A DNA stretch of 64,000 nt from Ruminiclostridium papyrosolvens C7 (GTDB lineage Bacteria; Bacillota; Clostridia; Acetivibrionales; DSM-1351), in assembly GCF_000421965.1 (NCBI RefSeq), contig NZ_ATAY01000063.1, positions 1 to 64,000 of the forward strand, given 5' to 3'. The translations under genes were made by a program, and so were the position numbers. Below, piece by piece: positions 34,095-43,772 of this stretch. The notes beneath the pieces are model-generated. The model was not told the DNA's origin, made no database searches, and was given only the letters and a program-made list of their open reading frames with translations. Numbering within the stretch: the stretch's first letter is position 1; each line of letters begins with the position of its first letter.

Positions 34095-34861
34095 TTAGAA
34101 GCCACCTCCTTATCATATATAACAAGTCCATCCATCGCTATTTTGCATAAATCAATTTCTGATTGTTTTCTTGCGTCTCCTTTTAAGAAATCCTTCAGGT
34201 TTTCAAGAACAGTTGTCATTGTAACAATACAGGCCTTAATTCCCATAAGATTTGCGAGAACCAACATACAGCTTGATTCCATATCTACAGCAGATATATT
34301 GTATTTTTTGAGAGCAGTAAAGGTTTCGCTCATATCCCTCTGCATTTTTTCTGAAAGACGTGAATCTCTCATCTGGCTGTAGAAACCGTCCATTGTGCAG
34401 GATAATCCGTTTACATATTGCCTGTTATTTTGCAAAGTACTTTTATTCATACAGTTAATTAAATCAATATCTGCTACCGCAGGATAAGATACCGGCACAT
34501 AAGTTTTGCTTGTAGCTTCCTCTCTCATTGAACCTGTAGGTATAATCAACTTGCCCAGCAAATCATCTTTTAAGCCCATTGTAGTTCCCATCCGCACGGC
34601 TACTTCCATACCGCACTGATACATTTCCTCCATTGCAATTGCAGCCGATGGTGCACCTATTCCAGTTGATGTTACTGTAATCCGAACCCCGTTGTAATAG
34701 CCTGTATAGGTGTTAAATTCTCTTGCAAATGCTATGTGTTTCACATCTTCCAACTGGCTTGCAACTGTCTCAACTCTCCAGGGATCTCCTGAAAAGAGAA
34801 CGTATTTTGCTATATCTTCTTCCCGAGTTTTTGAGTATAAAGTCTCCATCCTATATATCAC
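34091..34861 (-). CDS. Nucleoside phosphorylase, uridine-phosphorylase family
   Basis: 256 residues. GDPWRV near residue 26, RMGTTMG for phosphate and VDMESSCML for the ribose site are Udp/DeoD family marks. It splits a nucleoside with phosphate to base and ribose-1-phosphate. Its GTG start lies in the stop region of the kinase gene (ATG 34849 is a weaker alternative). Substrate base not predictable. Co-transcription with a Bmp importer supports nucleoside catabolism. Confidence 0.9.
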   Translation of the reverse strand: MIYRMETLYSKTREEDIAKYVLFSGDPWRVETVASQLEDVKHIAFAREFNTYTGYYNGVRITVTSTGIGAPSAAIAMEEMYQCGMEVAVRMGTTMGLKDDLLGKLIIPTGSMREEATSKTYVPVSYPAVADIDLINCMNKSTLQNNRQYVNGLSCTMDGFYSQMRDSRLSEKMQRDMSETFTALKKYNISAVDMESSCMLVLANLMGIKACIVTMTTVLENLKDFLKGDARKQSEIDLCKIAMDGLVIYDKEVASK

Positions 34862-35811
34862 ACTTCCTCTTTTATAAATTTTTCGAAACGCTCAAGAAAT
34901 TCCTGTTCGGAAGGAGCATTAGTAGTACAGCCAACCTTTTCAATGATAAAGGATGAAAGTACACTTCCAAGGCTGCAACAGTCCTTTATATTTCTACCTT
35001 TCAGATAACCGTACAGGAAGCCTGCCATAAATGCATCTCCTGAGCCAGTGGTATCCACTACCCTTCCAAACTCTGCTGCTGTTATCCTATGGGATAAGAT
35101 TCCATTTTCTGTCTTTTGGTAATAAACGCTTCCCTTCTTGCCCAGTGTTGTTACTATGATCTGTGCTGCTGTCTTATCAAACAGCTCCCTGATATCATTG
35201 AGTCCGAAAACCCTTTGTATCTCTCCCTGTTCACCTTCGTTACAGAATATAATACTGCTGGAGGAGAGAACCTCTTTGAAGAATTTTTCAGGGAAAGCGT
35301 CAAAATCACATTTCATTCCAAAAACCAGAGAAACTTTTTCAGCCATACACTGTTTATAAAATTCAAGATTATCCTCATATGACCCAACAGTCATAACACC
35401 AATCTGTGACTGTCTGAAAAACTCCGGATTCATACCTTTCGCATACTTTTTGTCCATAGCTCCGGGATAAAAAATAGTAACGTGGTTATTTTCCGAATCC
35501 GCTATAAGATAACAGTTTGAAGTTGTTTCATTTGGAACTATCTCAACTGCATCCATGCATACACCTGCGTTTTGGAGATAATCATAGAATCCTGTTTCCC
35601 TGTAGTCTTCTTCTCCTACTCTTATAACAGGAAGAGACTTCATATTAAGCTTTGCCATAAGATAGGCAATGTTTGTGGAACACCCTCCGTACTGAATCCT
35701 TGCATTATCACTGTTTTCTACCAGTGAAGTATATCCGTATCTTAAAGGAGTTGTTGTTTTTATAATTCTGTCCAAACTGACATATCCGTTTATTACAACA
35801 TCATATTTCAT
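34858..35811 (-). CDS. PfkB-family sugar/nucleoside kinase
   Basis: 317 residues. The C-terminal motif DTTGSGDAFMAGFL holds the catalytic Asp and the anion hole. The substrate loop includes YGGCSTNIAYLMAKLN. It phosphorylates ribose, a nucleoside or a related sugar with ATP. Its ATG shares a base with the preceding stop (TGATG), a strong sign of coupling. GGGGAG precedes it. Confidence 0.92.
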   Translation of the reverse strand: MKYDVVINGYVSLDRIIKTTTPLRYGYTSLVENSDNARIQYGGCSTNIAYLMAKLNMKSLPVIRVGEEDYRETGFYDYLQNAGVCMDAVEIVPNETTSNCYLIADSENNHVTIFYPGAMDKKYAKGMNPEFFRQSQIGVMTVGSYEDNLEFYKQCMAEKVSLVFGMKCDFDAFPEKFFKEVLSSSSIIFCNEGEQGEIQRVFGLNDIRELFDKTAAQIIVTTLGKKGSVYYQKTENGILSHRITAAEFGRVVDTTGSGDAFMAGFLYGYLKGRNIKDCCSLGSVLSSFIIEKVGCTTNAPSEQEFLERFEKFIKEEV

Positions 35812-36380
35812 CAGACCATCTCCCCTTTGTCCAGGAGATCGAAAAGCTCCTGTGAAGTCACTACCTTGCCTAAATATTTCTTTATGTCAGTCAAATGAAC
35901 CTGATTCACCGTCTCGTCATTGGTTGCCACGCAGTCTGATACCACTATTGGAGTATAATCAAGATAGTAGGCGTCTGTAACTGTTGCCCTGATACAGCAG
36001 TTAGTTTTAGTACCAACTATTATGACATTTTGAATTTTATTTTCTCTTAGTACCATGTCAAGGTCAGTAGCAAAAAAACCACTGTAGCGTCTTTTTTTAA
36101 TAACATAATCCTTCACCGGGTCAACCGTAAGCATTGGGTCAATTTCATCTCCCCCGGTGCCTTCAATACAGTTTGGACGCATGTTAACCAGATTTTTATC
36201 GAATTTATCCTTTCTGTTGCTGTGCCTCAGAAAGATAACGAGCAAATTATGTTTCCTGCATTCATCAAGAACTTTTTTTATTTTTGGTAATATTTCAAGG
36301 TTTTGAGGGTAGAACACCAGCCCTTCGGGGTCAGTGAAATCCTTTACCATGTCTACAATAATGAGTGCTGTATTATTCAA
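35811..36380 (-). CDS. Isochorismatase-like cysteine hydrolase
   Basis: 189 residues. Catalytic Asp10 (LIIVDMVKDF), a lysine in VIKKRRYSGF and the cysteine in GTKTNCCIRAT form the family triad. Members cleave amides (nicotinamidase, ureidoacrylate or N-carbamoyl hydrolases). With nucleoside genes, hydrolysis of an opened pyrimidine or a nicotinamide-like base is plausible. TTG start with AAGGGGG seven bases upstream, overlapping the permease gene by eight bases. Confidence 0.88.
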   Translation of the reverse strand: MNNTALIIVDMVKDFTDPEGLVFYPQNLEILPKIKKVLDECRKHNLLVIFLRHSNRKDKFDKNLVNMRPNCIEGTGGDEIDPMLTVDPVKDYVIKKRRYSGFFATDLDMVLRENKIQNVIIVGTKTNCCIRATVTDAYYLDYTPIVVSDCVATNDETVNQVHLTDIKKYLGKVVTSQELFDLLDKGEMV

Positions 36381-37296
36381 GCTTAAACCCCCTTATATTA
36401 GTACGTCGTTTCTCAATAGCCGAAACCGCAAACAATACTATAACAATCATCAGGTATGGTACTATTTCAAACAGGCCTGATGCCGGGCCTGCAAACAAAG
36501 CAAGGTTTATGGCCAATGACTTTGCAAGTCCGAAAAGAATTGCGTACATAGCCGACTTAATCGGCTTGGCTTGTCCGCAATATATCGCAGCTATTGCGAT
36601 AAAACCTCTTCCCGCTGTCATATTATTGGTAAACAGGGCCATTCTTTCAACTGCCAGATTGGCACCTGCCAAACCGCAGAGAGCAGCTCCTATAAGCACG
36701 GCAATGTACTTAATTGCAGCACTATTGATACCAACGGATCTTGCAGCTTCTTCATTCTCACCGACAACCCTTACGTAAACACCGAATTTTGTGTTATACA
36801 TAATTACGGTGACAACAGCAATTAGTATAATACTTAAATAGGTAATCGCTGTGTGTCCGCTTAAAAGTGAATTTAGTATTGGTATATCCTTTATAACGGG
36901 TATACTTATTTTTAAGCCTGCCGTGTTAACAATAGAACTGACATTGATATTAGCCATTTCCATGTATTTAAGAACAAATGAACTCAAGGCTGCGACAAAA
37001 ATATTTATACCGAAACCTGTAATGATAAAGTTACTTTTCATTGTGATGCCAAAGAACGAAAAGATTAGTCCCAAAACAAGTGTACATAAAACACTTATTA
37101 AAATTCCCAACCACAAGTTCCCCGTAATCAGAACAAACAGTGTACTACTGAAAGCACCCATAAGCATCATACCTTCAAGTCCGATGTTAAGGACGTTTGC
37201 CTTGTGTGCAAATAATCCACCCAGTACGGCAAGAATCAATGGAGCACTATGATAGATCATGTCATACAAAATGTTATTCAATAAGCTCATAATCAT
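36373..37296 (-). CDS. Nucleoside ABC permease B (NupQ-like)
   Basis: 307 residues with about eight to nine membrane segments. ANVLNIGLEGMMLMGAF and GRGFIAIAAIYCG are conserved in BmpA-type nucleoside permeases. It pairs with the permease encoded just upstream. AGAGG precedes the ATG. Confidence 0.92.
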   Translation of the reverse strand: MIMSLLNNILYDMIYHSAPLILAVLGGLFAHKANVLNIGLEGMMLMGAFSSTLFVLITGNLWLGILISVLCTLVLGLIFSFFGITMKSNFIITGFGINIFVAALSSFVLKYMEMANINVSSIVNTAGLKISIPVIKDIPILNSLLSGHTAITYLSIILIAVVTVIMYNTKFGVYVRVVGENEEAARSVGINSAAIKYIAVLIGAALCGLAGANLAVERMALFTNNMTAGRGFIAIAAIYCGQAKPIKSAMYAILFGLAKSLAINLALFAGPASGLFEIVPYLMIVIVLFAVSAIEKRRTNIRGFKLE

Positions 37297-37302
37297 CTAC
37301 CT

Positions 37303-38385
37303 CTATTTATTAAAGTCTGTACTTGAAGACTTCTTCCATAATAATTTAACTTTCTCAAACAAATAAAACTTTTCATTAAAGAACTTTACAGATAGTAGCA
37401 GTATCAAAATACCCTGAATAACACCTACAATATCCTTTGGAACATTGGTAAATACGCCGATATAGTCGCTTCCGGTTTTCAGAGCTGCATAGAATACAGC
37501 CGCCACCAGAATTCCTACAGGATTATGGCTGCCCAGAAGTGCAATCAGCATACCGTCCCAGCCCAATCCCGGACTTCCGGAAAAATCAAGAGTAAATCGA
37601 TATTTCTCGCTCATGAGAAATCCGGCACCTGCCAATCCGCTAATGGCACCACTTATAAGCATAATGATAATAATTTTCTTGCTTACATTCATACCTGTGG
37701 CTTCTGAAAACTCAGGGTTCTTACCGATAGCTTTTACTTCATATCCAAGTTTTGATTTATTGAAAACTATATACATGATTCCAAAAACTATTAGTGCTAT
37801 AAAGAAGAATACTGTAAGATTAGAGCCGAATATTTTTTTAAACATTGCACTTTCCGCTATTGGATAGGTTGAAACATACCCGGATGCCGGGTCTTTGAAA
37901 ACTCCCTGAGAAAGAAACTTTACTATTTCAACAACCACGTAGTTGAGCATGAGTGTTACAACCATCTCATTTACATTAAAGTATGCCTTAAGCAGTGCAG
38001 GGATAAGTGCAAAAAGCATTCCCACAACAATACCTGTCAGTACACACAATGTAATATGGAGTACCGGGGGTAACCCCTTTACGGTAAAGCCTACAACTCC
38101 GGCAAAAAACGCACCCAATACCGCCTGACCTTCAACACCCATATTAAAGATATTCGCCTTAAAAGTTATTGCAATTGCAAGACCGGTTAATATTAAAGGA
38201 GCTGCAAAGTGCAAGGTTTTTAAAAGTCCGTCCAGGCTAAAGAGAGATTTTTTAATCATTACGGAATAGGTCAAAAAAGGATTTTCACCTATTGCAGCAA
38301 TTATTATCCCTCCTAATATAAGGGCACTGATTACCGGAAATAAAACATTAAATATATTTTTTAAAAGTGTATTATTTTTCTTCAT
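37303..38385 (-). CDS. Nucleoside ABC permease A (NupP-like)
   Basis: 360 residues, membrane segments throughout. ANIFNMGVEGQAVLGAFFAG and SPGLGWDGMLIALLGSHNPVGI mark the NupP/YufP group. It is six bases from permease B and ten bases after the ATPase gene. The transporter should import intact nucleosides. Confidence 0.92.
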   Translation of the reverse strand: MKKNNTLLKNIFNVLFPVISALILGGIIIAAIGENPFLTYSVMIKKSLFSLDGLLKTLHFAAPLILTGLAIAITFKANIFNMGVEGQAVLGAFFAGVVGFTVKGLPPVLHITLCVLTGIVVGMLFALIPALLKAYFNVNEMVVTLMLNYVVVEIVKFLSQGVFKDPASGYVSTYPIAESAMFKKIFGSNLTVFFFIALIVFGIMYIVFNKSKLGYEVKAIGKNPEFSEATGMNVSKKIIIIMLISGAISGLAGAGFLMSEKYRFTLDFSGSPGLGWDGMLIALLGSHNPVGILVAAVFYAALKTGSDYIGVFTNVPKDIVGVIQGILILLLSVKFFNEKFYLFEKVKLLWKKSSSTDFNK

Positions 38386-38395
38386 AATTTCCCTC

Positions 38396-39943
38396 TTATT
38401 CTAAGGATAGTCCCGCCATTAGCAGTCCAATTTCAGTGCTGTCGGCCTTTCTACCTTCAACTTCCCCTACAATACGCCCTTTGTACATAACTATTATCCT
38501 GTCGCTCAGGTTCATTATCTCACTGAGTTCGCTGGAGACAAGCAAAATGGCCTTGTTTTCACTTCTCAGTTCAAGAATCTTATTATGGATAAATTCTATA
38601 GAGCCTATATCAACACCGCGGGTAGGCTGGCTTACTATGAGTACCTTTGGGTCAGAGTCGAACTCTCTTGCCACAATTATCTTCTGTGCATTTCCCCCGG
38701 ACAGCTGTGATACATTTCCGTTCTTTTCAGCTACTCTGATATCATATTTTTCTATAAGCTTGTTGCTGGTATTTTCAATTTCGTTTTTAAGCAGGATTCC
38801 ATTTCTGCATACCTTCTTATTACCGTGATACCCGGCTATAATATTCTCAAAGATTGTCATATCCTTGCACAGTCCCTGGGCATATCTGTCTTCGGGAACT
38901 ATTCCGATACCCGCTGAACGCAGGCTACTTGGCCATTTATTTGTTATATCCTTATCATATAAGCGAACTGAACCTTCCGTTGATTCCATCAATCCCGAAA
39001 GAACTCGTACCAACTCACTCTGTCCGTTCCCTTCTACCCCTGCAACTCCTAAAATTTCACCTTCTTTTATTTCAAAACTTATATCCTCAATTACTTTCTT
39101 TCCGAAGTTATCCCGAGTGGATAACTTGCTTACGGAGTAGGCAACCTTATTCCCGCTTACATCCTTATCTTCCTTGCTTACATTCAGTATTACTTCACGT
39201 CCAACCATCATTTTAGCTATTTCAGCCGAGCTTGTGTCTTTCGTTGCTTTACTTCCCACAACCTTGCCTCGTTTTATAACTATAACCTTGTCGCTGACTT
39301 CCATTACTTCACGGAGCTTATGTGTTATGAGTATAATAGTCTTTCCCTGATTTTTAAGTTCTTTGAAGCTTAATAAAAGCTCGTCCACTTCCTGAGGAGT
39401 AAGAACCGCAGTAGGTTCGTCAAATATAAGAATATCTACATTACGGTAAAGCATTTTTAAAATTTCTACACGCTGTTTTGCTCCTATGGAAATGTTCTCA
39501 ACAATATCGTCCGCTTTAAGCTCAAATTTGTAATCCTCAATTATCTTCTGAACTTCTTTTTTCTCAAAGTTTTTGTTTATAATGGGAGTCTTTAACTTAA
39601 TTTTTTGAGATATGTTTATCTTTTTGTTTTTTTCCACTCCAAGTAATATGTTTTCAAAAACAGTCAGGCTGGGCACCAGCTTAAAATGCTGATGCACCAT
39701 ACCCAGGCCACAATTAATGGCATCTAATGAAGAACCAAATGAAACCTTTTTTCCATTAACTAAAAGTTCCCCGCTTGTAGGACGCTGAAGTCCGAAAAAC
39801 ATATTCATGAGAGTTGTTTTTCCAGCCCCGTTTTCTCCAACTATTGCGGTTATTTCGCCTTTACCGATGGTAAGGTTTATATTATCGTTAGCAACAAAAT
39901 CGCCATATTTTTTGGTTAAATTAACAGCTTCTATTGCATACAT
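38396..39943 (-). CDS. Nucleoside ABC ATPase, tandem (NupO-like)
   Basis: 515 residues with two ATPase halves. The first has GENGAGKTT near residue 36 and the second GVEGNGQSE, whose Walker A lacks the usual lysine, as is common in the second half of sugar and nucleoside importers. Signature regions SIGAKQRVEI and LSGGNAQKI follow. It powers the two permeases. GAGGG lies ahead of the ATG. Confidence 0.93.
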   Translation of the reverse strand: MYAIEAVNLTKKYGDFVANDNINLTIGKGEITAIVGENGAGKTTLMNMFFGLQRPTSGELLVNGKKVSFGSSLDAINCGLGMVHQHFKLVPSLTVFENILLGVEKNKKINISQKIKLKTPIINKNFEKKEVQKIIEDYKFELKADDIVENISIGAKQRVEILKMLYRNVDILIFDEPTAVLTPQEVDELLLSFKELKNQGKTIILITHKLREVMEVSDKVIVIKRGKVVGSKATKDTSSAEIAKMMVGREVILNVSKEDKDVSGNKVAYSVSKLSTRDNFGKKVIEDISFEIKEGEILGVAGVEGNGQSELVRVLSGLMESTEGSVRLYDKDITNKWPSSLRSAGIGIVPEDRYAQGLCKDMTIFENIIAGYHGNKKVCRNGILLKNEIENTSNKLIEKYDIRVAEKNGNVSQLSGGNAQKIIVAREFDSDPKVLIVSQPTRGVDIGSIEFIHNKILELRSENKAILLVSSELSEIMNLSDRIIVMYKGRIVGEVEGRKADSTEIGLLMAGLSLE

Positions 39944-39975
39944 ATTGCCGCCCTCATTCTGGTTTATTTTTATTT

Positions 39976-41205
39976 TTAGTCGTTAGGCATTTTTAGATTT
40001 GCAAGCTTAGTTTTTTCAAATTTTTCTCCTGCCTGAGCATTTGTAACCTTGATTTCACCGCTTGCTATCTTTTCAGAGATAGCCTGAAGCTGACCCTTTA
40101 TTTCGTCCCATTTAGCTTTTCCGTCAGCTGTAATCTTTGACTCGATAACACTTAAATCAGTGATTCCTGTCGCACCTGAAGAAAGGTTGTAGCTCAATAC
40201 TTTTCCGTTAACCTTATCCATAGCATTATCCTTAAAGTTCTTTGCTATTTCGTAAACAGGTACTTCTGTGTTCTTTAAAACACTTGTAAGTATGTTTCCG
40301 GGTTGGTTTGCGTCCTTGTTGGCATCAACTTCTATTGAAAGCTTTTTAACTTCTTTAGCTTTTGCGTCTACTCCATCACCTACAGCTCCTGCAACTGCGT
40401 ATACTATGTTTGCACCATCAGAATAGTATGTGTTAGCTTTTGTTGCACCGGCAGCTGAATCACTGAAACCTGCGTTATAATCACTGTAGAAGGTATAATT
40501 TACGTTAAGTTCCTTAGCTACATAGTTAATACCCTCTGCAAAACCGTATCCGAATACTGTGATACCATTCGATTTTGATCCTCCAAGGAAGCCTACTTTT
40601 CTTCCTGCATCACCTGAAGTAAATGAATAATCTGCGCTGTTAAACAGCTTTGCAGCATTTTCGTTAACTAATGTAGCTAATGCACCTGCCATAAAAGATG
40701 CTTCGTGAACATCAAAGAGAACTGAAACAACGTTTTTATGCTTTACGCTTCCGTCATCATTTACGTTTGGATTATCATTGAATATTACAAATGTAGTGTC
40801 CGGATATTGTTCGGCAATTGGCTTGCTTCCTCCAACTCCCTTTATTAAAGCATCAAAGTTGTATTCAAGACTGAAAATAAGCTTGTAGCCAGCACCTGCT
40901 AATTGTGTCAAGCTGCCTGGTATATCAGTAGTTTCAACAACCTTATAATTCATTTCCAAATCATTCTTTGCTTTTTCAAGACCTGCTATTGCCGACTGGT
41001 TATAACCCTTGTCATTAGGTCCTGCAGCAGAAGTAATCAGTGCTATTCCAGGGCCTAAATCGGCAGTACCGGAACTTGAATTTGCAGCATTAGTACTACT
41101 GGCAGAGGAATCACCAGCTTTGGAATCAGAACAGCCTGTAAAAACCATTGATACCAGCATAATTAGTGCGAGCAGAAAAGACAGCTTTTTTGTAATTTTT
41201 TTCAT
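39976..41205 (-). CDS. Nucleoside-binding lipoprotein, Bmp family (copy 1)
   Basis: 409 residues. The signal peptide ends in a lipobox FTGC (lipidated C25). A Ser/Ala linker and a type I periplasmic-binding domain of the BMP/Med type follow: GPGIALITSAAGPNDKGYNQSA and later EVDANKDANQPGNILTSVLKN. First gene of the salvage operon, with GGAGGAGAGG before the ATG. Upstream (41206-41397) no riboswitch recognised. Confidence 0.93.
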   Translation of the reverse strand: MKKITKKLSFLLALIMLVSMVFTGCSDSKAGDSSASSTNAANSSSGTADLGPGIALITSAAGPNDKGYNQSAIAGLEKAKNDLEMNYKVVETTDIPGSLTQLAGAGYKLIFSLEYNFDALIKGVGGSKPIAEQYPDTTFVIFNDNPNVNDDGSVKHKNVVSVLFDVHEASFMAGALATLVNENAAKLFNSADYSFTSGDAGRKVGFLGGSKSNGITVFGYGFAEGINYVAKELNVNYTFYSDYNAGFSDSAAGATKANTYYSDGANIVYAVAGAVGDGVDAKAKEVKKLSIEVDANKDANQPGNILTSVLKNTEVPVYEIAKNFKDNAMDKVNGKVLSYNLSSGATGITDLSVIESKITADGKAKWDEIKGQLQAISEKIASGEIKVTNAQAGEKFEKTKLANLKMPND

Positions 41206-41397
41206 GTTGACCTCTCCTCCGAAAATATTGTGTAATAGATTTGATATATTAGTTTTTCAGAAGCCTAAGTCGCGATCTTAGAGCTTCTTTTTATAAAAGC
41301 CATGGCATAATTGATTTTTGAGTGTAGAAAACTAAGCCACAGCATATTATCTTACTTGGCATTTTTACTTCTTTTTTCACTTGTTCGAATTTAAGAA
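41206..41397. promoter_or_regulatory. Upstream region of the nucleoside salvage operon
   Basis: Holds an 8-base palindrome GCCATGGC (41299-41306) and a hairpin (41259-41288, AGAAGC/GCTTCT with CTAAG/CTTAG). No good promoter is visible on the minus strand, so read-through from the GntR gene is possible. The hairpin could be a leader structure or operator. Confidence 0.35.
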
Positions 41398-42126
41398 TTA
41401 TTCGTGTATTTGATTAATGTAAAATTTAAATTTGTCCGACCTGTAGAAGCTTTTAAAAGATTCTATCGGTATCTCTCTTCCATTTACCATTCCATATGTT
41501 ATAGCCTTAAATAAAAGTACAGGCTCTCCCTCTTTTACCTGAAGCTCTCTGGCAACCTCATCAACCGCCAATACTGCCTCAATGGTTCTTGTTGCTTTTG
41601 TAATTTTTGTACCGTATTTTGTTTCAAGTACTTTGTAAATGGAATCAACTCCAAAATCATAGGTGTCTATTAAGGGAAATAACTTACATGGTAAGTACGC
41701 GGTTGTCAGGTTAACAGGTTCATTGTTTGCATAATATACACGCTTAACTTCATATACCTTGTCCCCCTGACTAAGCTGCAATTTTCTGAGCATAACTTTG
41801 TCAGCCTCAATAACCTCCGACCTCAGAAGCCTCTTCGAAGGGGTCATTCCCAACTTTAATATATCTTGAGTACAACTGGTTATTGAAATCAAATCCTGAT
41901 CCAGAGTATCTTTTTTAACGAAAGTTCCCTTACCCTGAATGCGATAGAGATATCCCTCGTTAACAAGATCATCTATAGCCTTTTTTACAGTTATCCTGCT
42001 CAGGCCAAAGATACCCATCAGTTCTCTTTCACTTGGAATAAGGCCATCGGGGCCGATTTCCTCATTATTAATCATTTCTACTATTTTCTGTTTCACCAAA
42101 TAGTATTTAGGTACCATTCCGCTCAC
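41398..42126 (-). CDS. GntR/HutC-family transcriptional regulator
   Basis: 242 residues. N-terminal winged helix (SERELMGIFGLSRITVKKAI and GYLYRIQGKGTFV) and a C-terminal UTRA ligand domain (QLSQGDKVYEVKRVYYANNEPV). It should repress or activate the adjacent salvage operon in response to a nucleoside or sugar phosphate. GTG start, AAGGGGG upstream. Located directly upstream on the same strand. Confidence 0.92.
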   Translation of the reverse strand: MSGMVPKYYLVKQKIVEMINNEEIGPDGLIPSERELMGIFGLSRITVKKAIDDLVNEGYLYRIQGKGTFVKKDTLDQDLISITSCTQDILKLGMTPSKRLLRSEVIEADKVMLRKLQLSQGDKVYEVKRVYYANNEPVNLTTAYLPCKLFPLIDTYDFGVDSIYKVLETKYGTKITKATRTIEAVLAVDEVARELQVKEGEPVLLFKAITYGMVNGREIPIESFKSFYRSDKFKFYINQIHE

Positions 42127-42191
42127 GATTATCCCCCTTGAATGTCCTTGTTATTATAATATTATATTGTTATGTTGATATGTCCACTTAC

Positions 42192-42220
42192 ATAATATAT
42201 TATATATAGCCAAAAGTCAA
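42192..42220 (-). promoter_or_regulatory. Promoter of the GntR gene
   Basis: On the minus strand TTGACT (42215-42220) and TATTAT (42192-42197) are separated by exactly 17 bases. It lies about 65 bases upstream of the GTG. The surrounding TATA-rich repeats may hide an autoregulatory operator. Confidence 0.65.
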
Positions 42221-42624
42221 CATGATTCGACATAAATTTTATGTGCATTTTCACTATTGACCGTACTAATAATATTACATAATATAGTATCCGTTTTTAT
42301 GCTGTTTCTATAACTTTTTATGCAATGCAGTATTTAGAAAAATCGAGTTTCTACCTTAGGATTCAGAATAAATAATATCTATTTTTTTACAATATTTCTT
42401 AAATTTCATCAATAATCCTCATATTAATCCAATATATTACTTGAAAAACTAGTAATGCGTTGGTATAATTATCCTATTGCATGGTGAAAATCAGTATTTT
42501 AAAATCTATAAACTTCTATTTTAATTCAAACGCAACAATTCATACATACTCGAGGGGAGGATAATTTAACCAAAGAGGAGTTATCGAACACCAATGCAAA
42601 ATTTTATTTTTAGGGGTTAAAAAT
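42221..42624. other. Intergenic region between GntR and LysM genes
   Basis: About 400 AT-rich bases with no credible ORF. A GAGGGGAGG and a GAGGAG stretch near 42550-42585 look like ribosome sites but no reading frame of useful length follows. No known riboswitch recognised. Confidence 0.45.
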
Positions 42625-43620
42625 ATGAGGATTACAAAAAACATTTCTTTGGCAATGATAGTGTCATCTGCCTTATTGGTATTCTCTACAATCCCGTCAT
42701 TAGCTTCAGAAGTTCCTACAGACAAGTATACTTATACATTGTCCGGTCAAGTCGGAACTCAGTCAGAAACAATTGAATTTGAAAACAGTGACGGAGCACA
42801 AGCGTATAATGTTATTCTTGTTCAAGGAGGCACTGAAATTAAATTTACGCCTAAAGAAAAAATGTCCGCAGCAGTAAGAGCGTATGATCCCGATGGTGGA
42901 TATTCAGGAAATTTAATGTGGACAATAGACGGTTCTGAGGAAGCTGTAACTGAAATCGAGGCAAATAAAACAGCTACTGCAACTCTTGTCAAAAACTTTT
43001 GGGGCCTACCTAATCCTTACTACGTATTAAGTTTTGGTACCGGTAATGATACTACTAAAATTGTTTATAAGATTTCTGAAGGTACAGCTACTCCTACGCC
43101 AACACCTAAGCCTACTCCTTCTCCATCTACACCAACACCTAAGCCTACTCCTTCTACATCTACAACTACACCAAAGCCAGCTCCTTCTACATCTACAACT
43201 ACACCAAAGCCAGTTCCTTCTACATCTACAACTACACCAAAGCCAGTTCCTTCTACTTCAAATGCTACATACAAGGTGCAACAGGGAGATACGTTGGCAA
43301 CCATTGCATTAAACAATTATGGAAGCTATAAATATCATACAAAAATATATAATGCAAACAAAGCACTATTCAAGAAAAATAACAACCGTGTGGTTGTTGG
43401 TATGACACTTGTTTTACCAAAAGACGGATTGCTGCCTGCACTCAAAATCGGAAGCAGAGATAAAGTTTATACCGTAAAGGCAGGAGATACACTCGGTAAG
43501 ATTTCAGCTAAGTTTTACGGTGACTCAAGCAAATATAAGAAGATATACGAGGCAAACAAGGATAGAATTAAAAATCCAAACATGATTTATGAAGGACAGA
43601 AAATCGTAATAACAAAATAA
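42625..43620 (+). CDS. Secreted LysM cell-wall-binding protein with Pro/Thr linker
   Basis: 331 residues. Signal peptide (about 1-27, ending SLASE), an unassigned N-terminal beta-rich domain (30-150), a Pro/Thr/Ser linker (about 153-212) and two LysM domains at the C-terminus (YKVQQGDTLATIAL and YTVKAGDTLGKISAKFYG). LysM binds peptidoglycan, so the N-terminal domain is displayed at the wall. It is a single-gene unit, opposite in strand to both flanking operons, with its own terminator. AGGGG precedes the ATG. Confidence 0.9.
   Translation: MRITKNISLAMIVSSALLVFSTIPSLASEVPTDKYTYTLSGQVGTQSETIEFENSDGAQAYNVILVQGGTEIKFTPKEKMSAAVRAYDPDGGYSGNLMWTIDGSEEAVTEIEANKTATATLVKNFWGLPNPYYVLSFGTGNDTTKIVYKISEGTATPTPTPKPTPSPSTPTPKPTPSTSTTTPKPAPSTSTTTPKPVPSTSTTTPKPVPSTSNATYKVQQGDTLATIALNNYGSYKYHTKIYNANKALFKKNNNRVVVGMTLVLPKDGLLPALKIGSRDKVYTVKAGDTLGKISAKFYGDSSKYKKIYEANKDRIKNPNMIYEGQKIVITK
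43150..43260 (+). repeat. 33-bp tandem repeat in the LysM gene linker
   Basis: Three full units starting at 43150, 43183 and 43216 and a partial fourth at 43249. Each encodes PSTSTTTPKPx (11 residues). The copies are almost identical at DNA level, so copy number probably varies between strains. Confidence 0.9.
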
Positions 43621-43650
43621 GTAATGTCTTTTAAATCATAACATAAATAC

Positions 43651-43728
43651 AGACCCTATAATGAAGACAGTTAAAAATGGCACATAGCCGGAAGTTTAAC
43701 TTTCTCTCAGGTTATAGGGTCTTTTTTT
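43651..43728 (+). terminator. Terminator after the LysM gene, with internal structure
   Basis: AGACCCTATAA (43651-43661) pairs with TTATAGGGTCT (43712-43722), followed by seven T. Inside are GTTAAA/TTTAAC and GGC/GCC helices. The right half resembles DNA at 49055-49140. Confidence 0.8.
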
Positions 43729-43772
43729 GTTAAGTCATGACCACCCTTAAAACGGGCAATGTCGTCAACTTT

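Noticed and set aside
41206-41397. Purine riboswitch ahead of the nucleoside operon
   Set aside because: The conserved core bases of the purine aptamer could not be found on the minus strand.
43084-43260. CRISPR-like spacing of repeats
   Set aside because: Units are contiguous with no spacers and lie in frame inside a coding linker.
43065-43316. Val/Gly-rich frame opposite the LysM linker
   Set aside because: Artefact of the Pro/Thr repeat read on the other strand.
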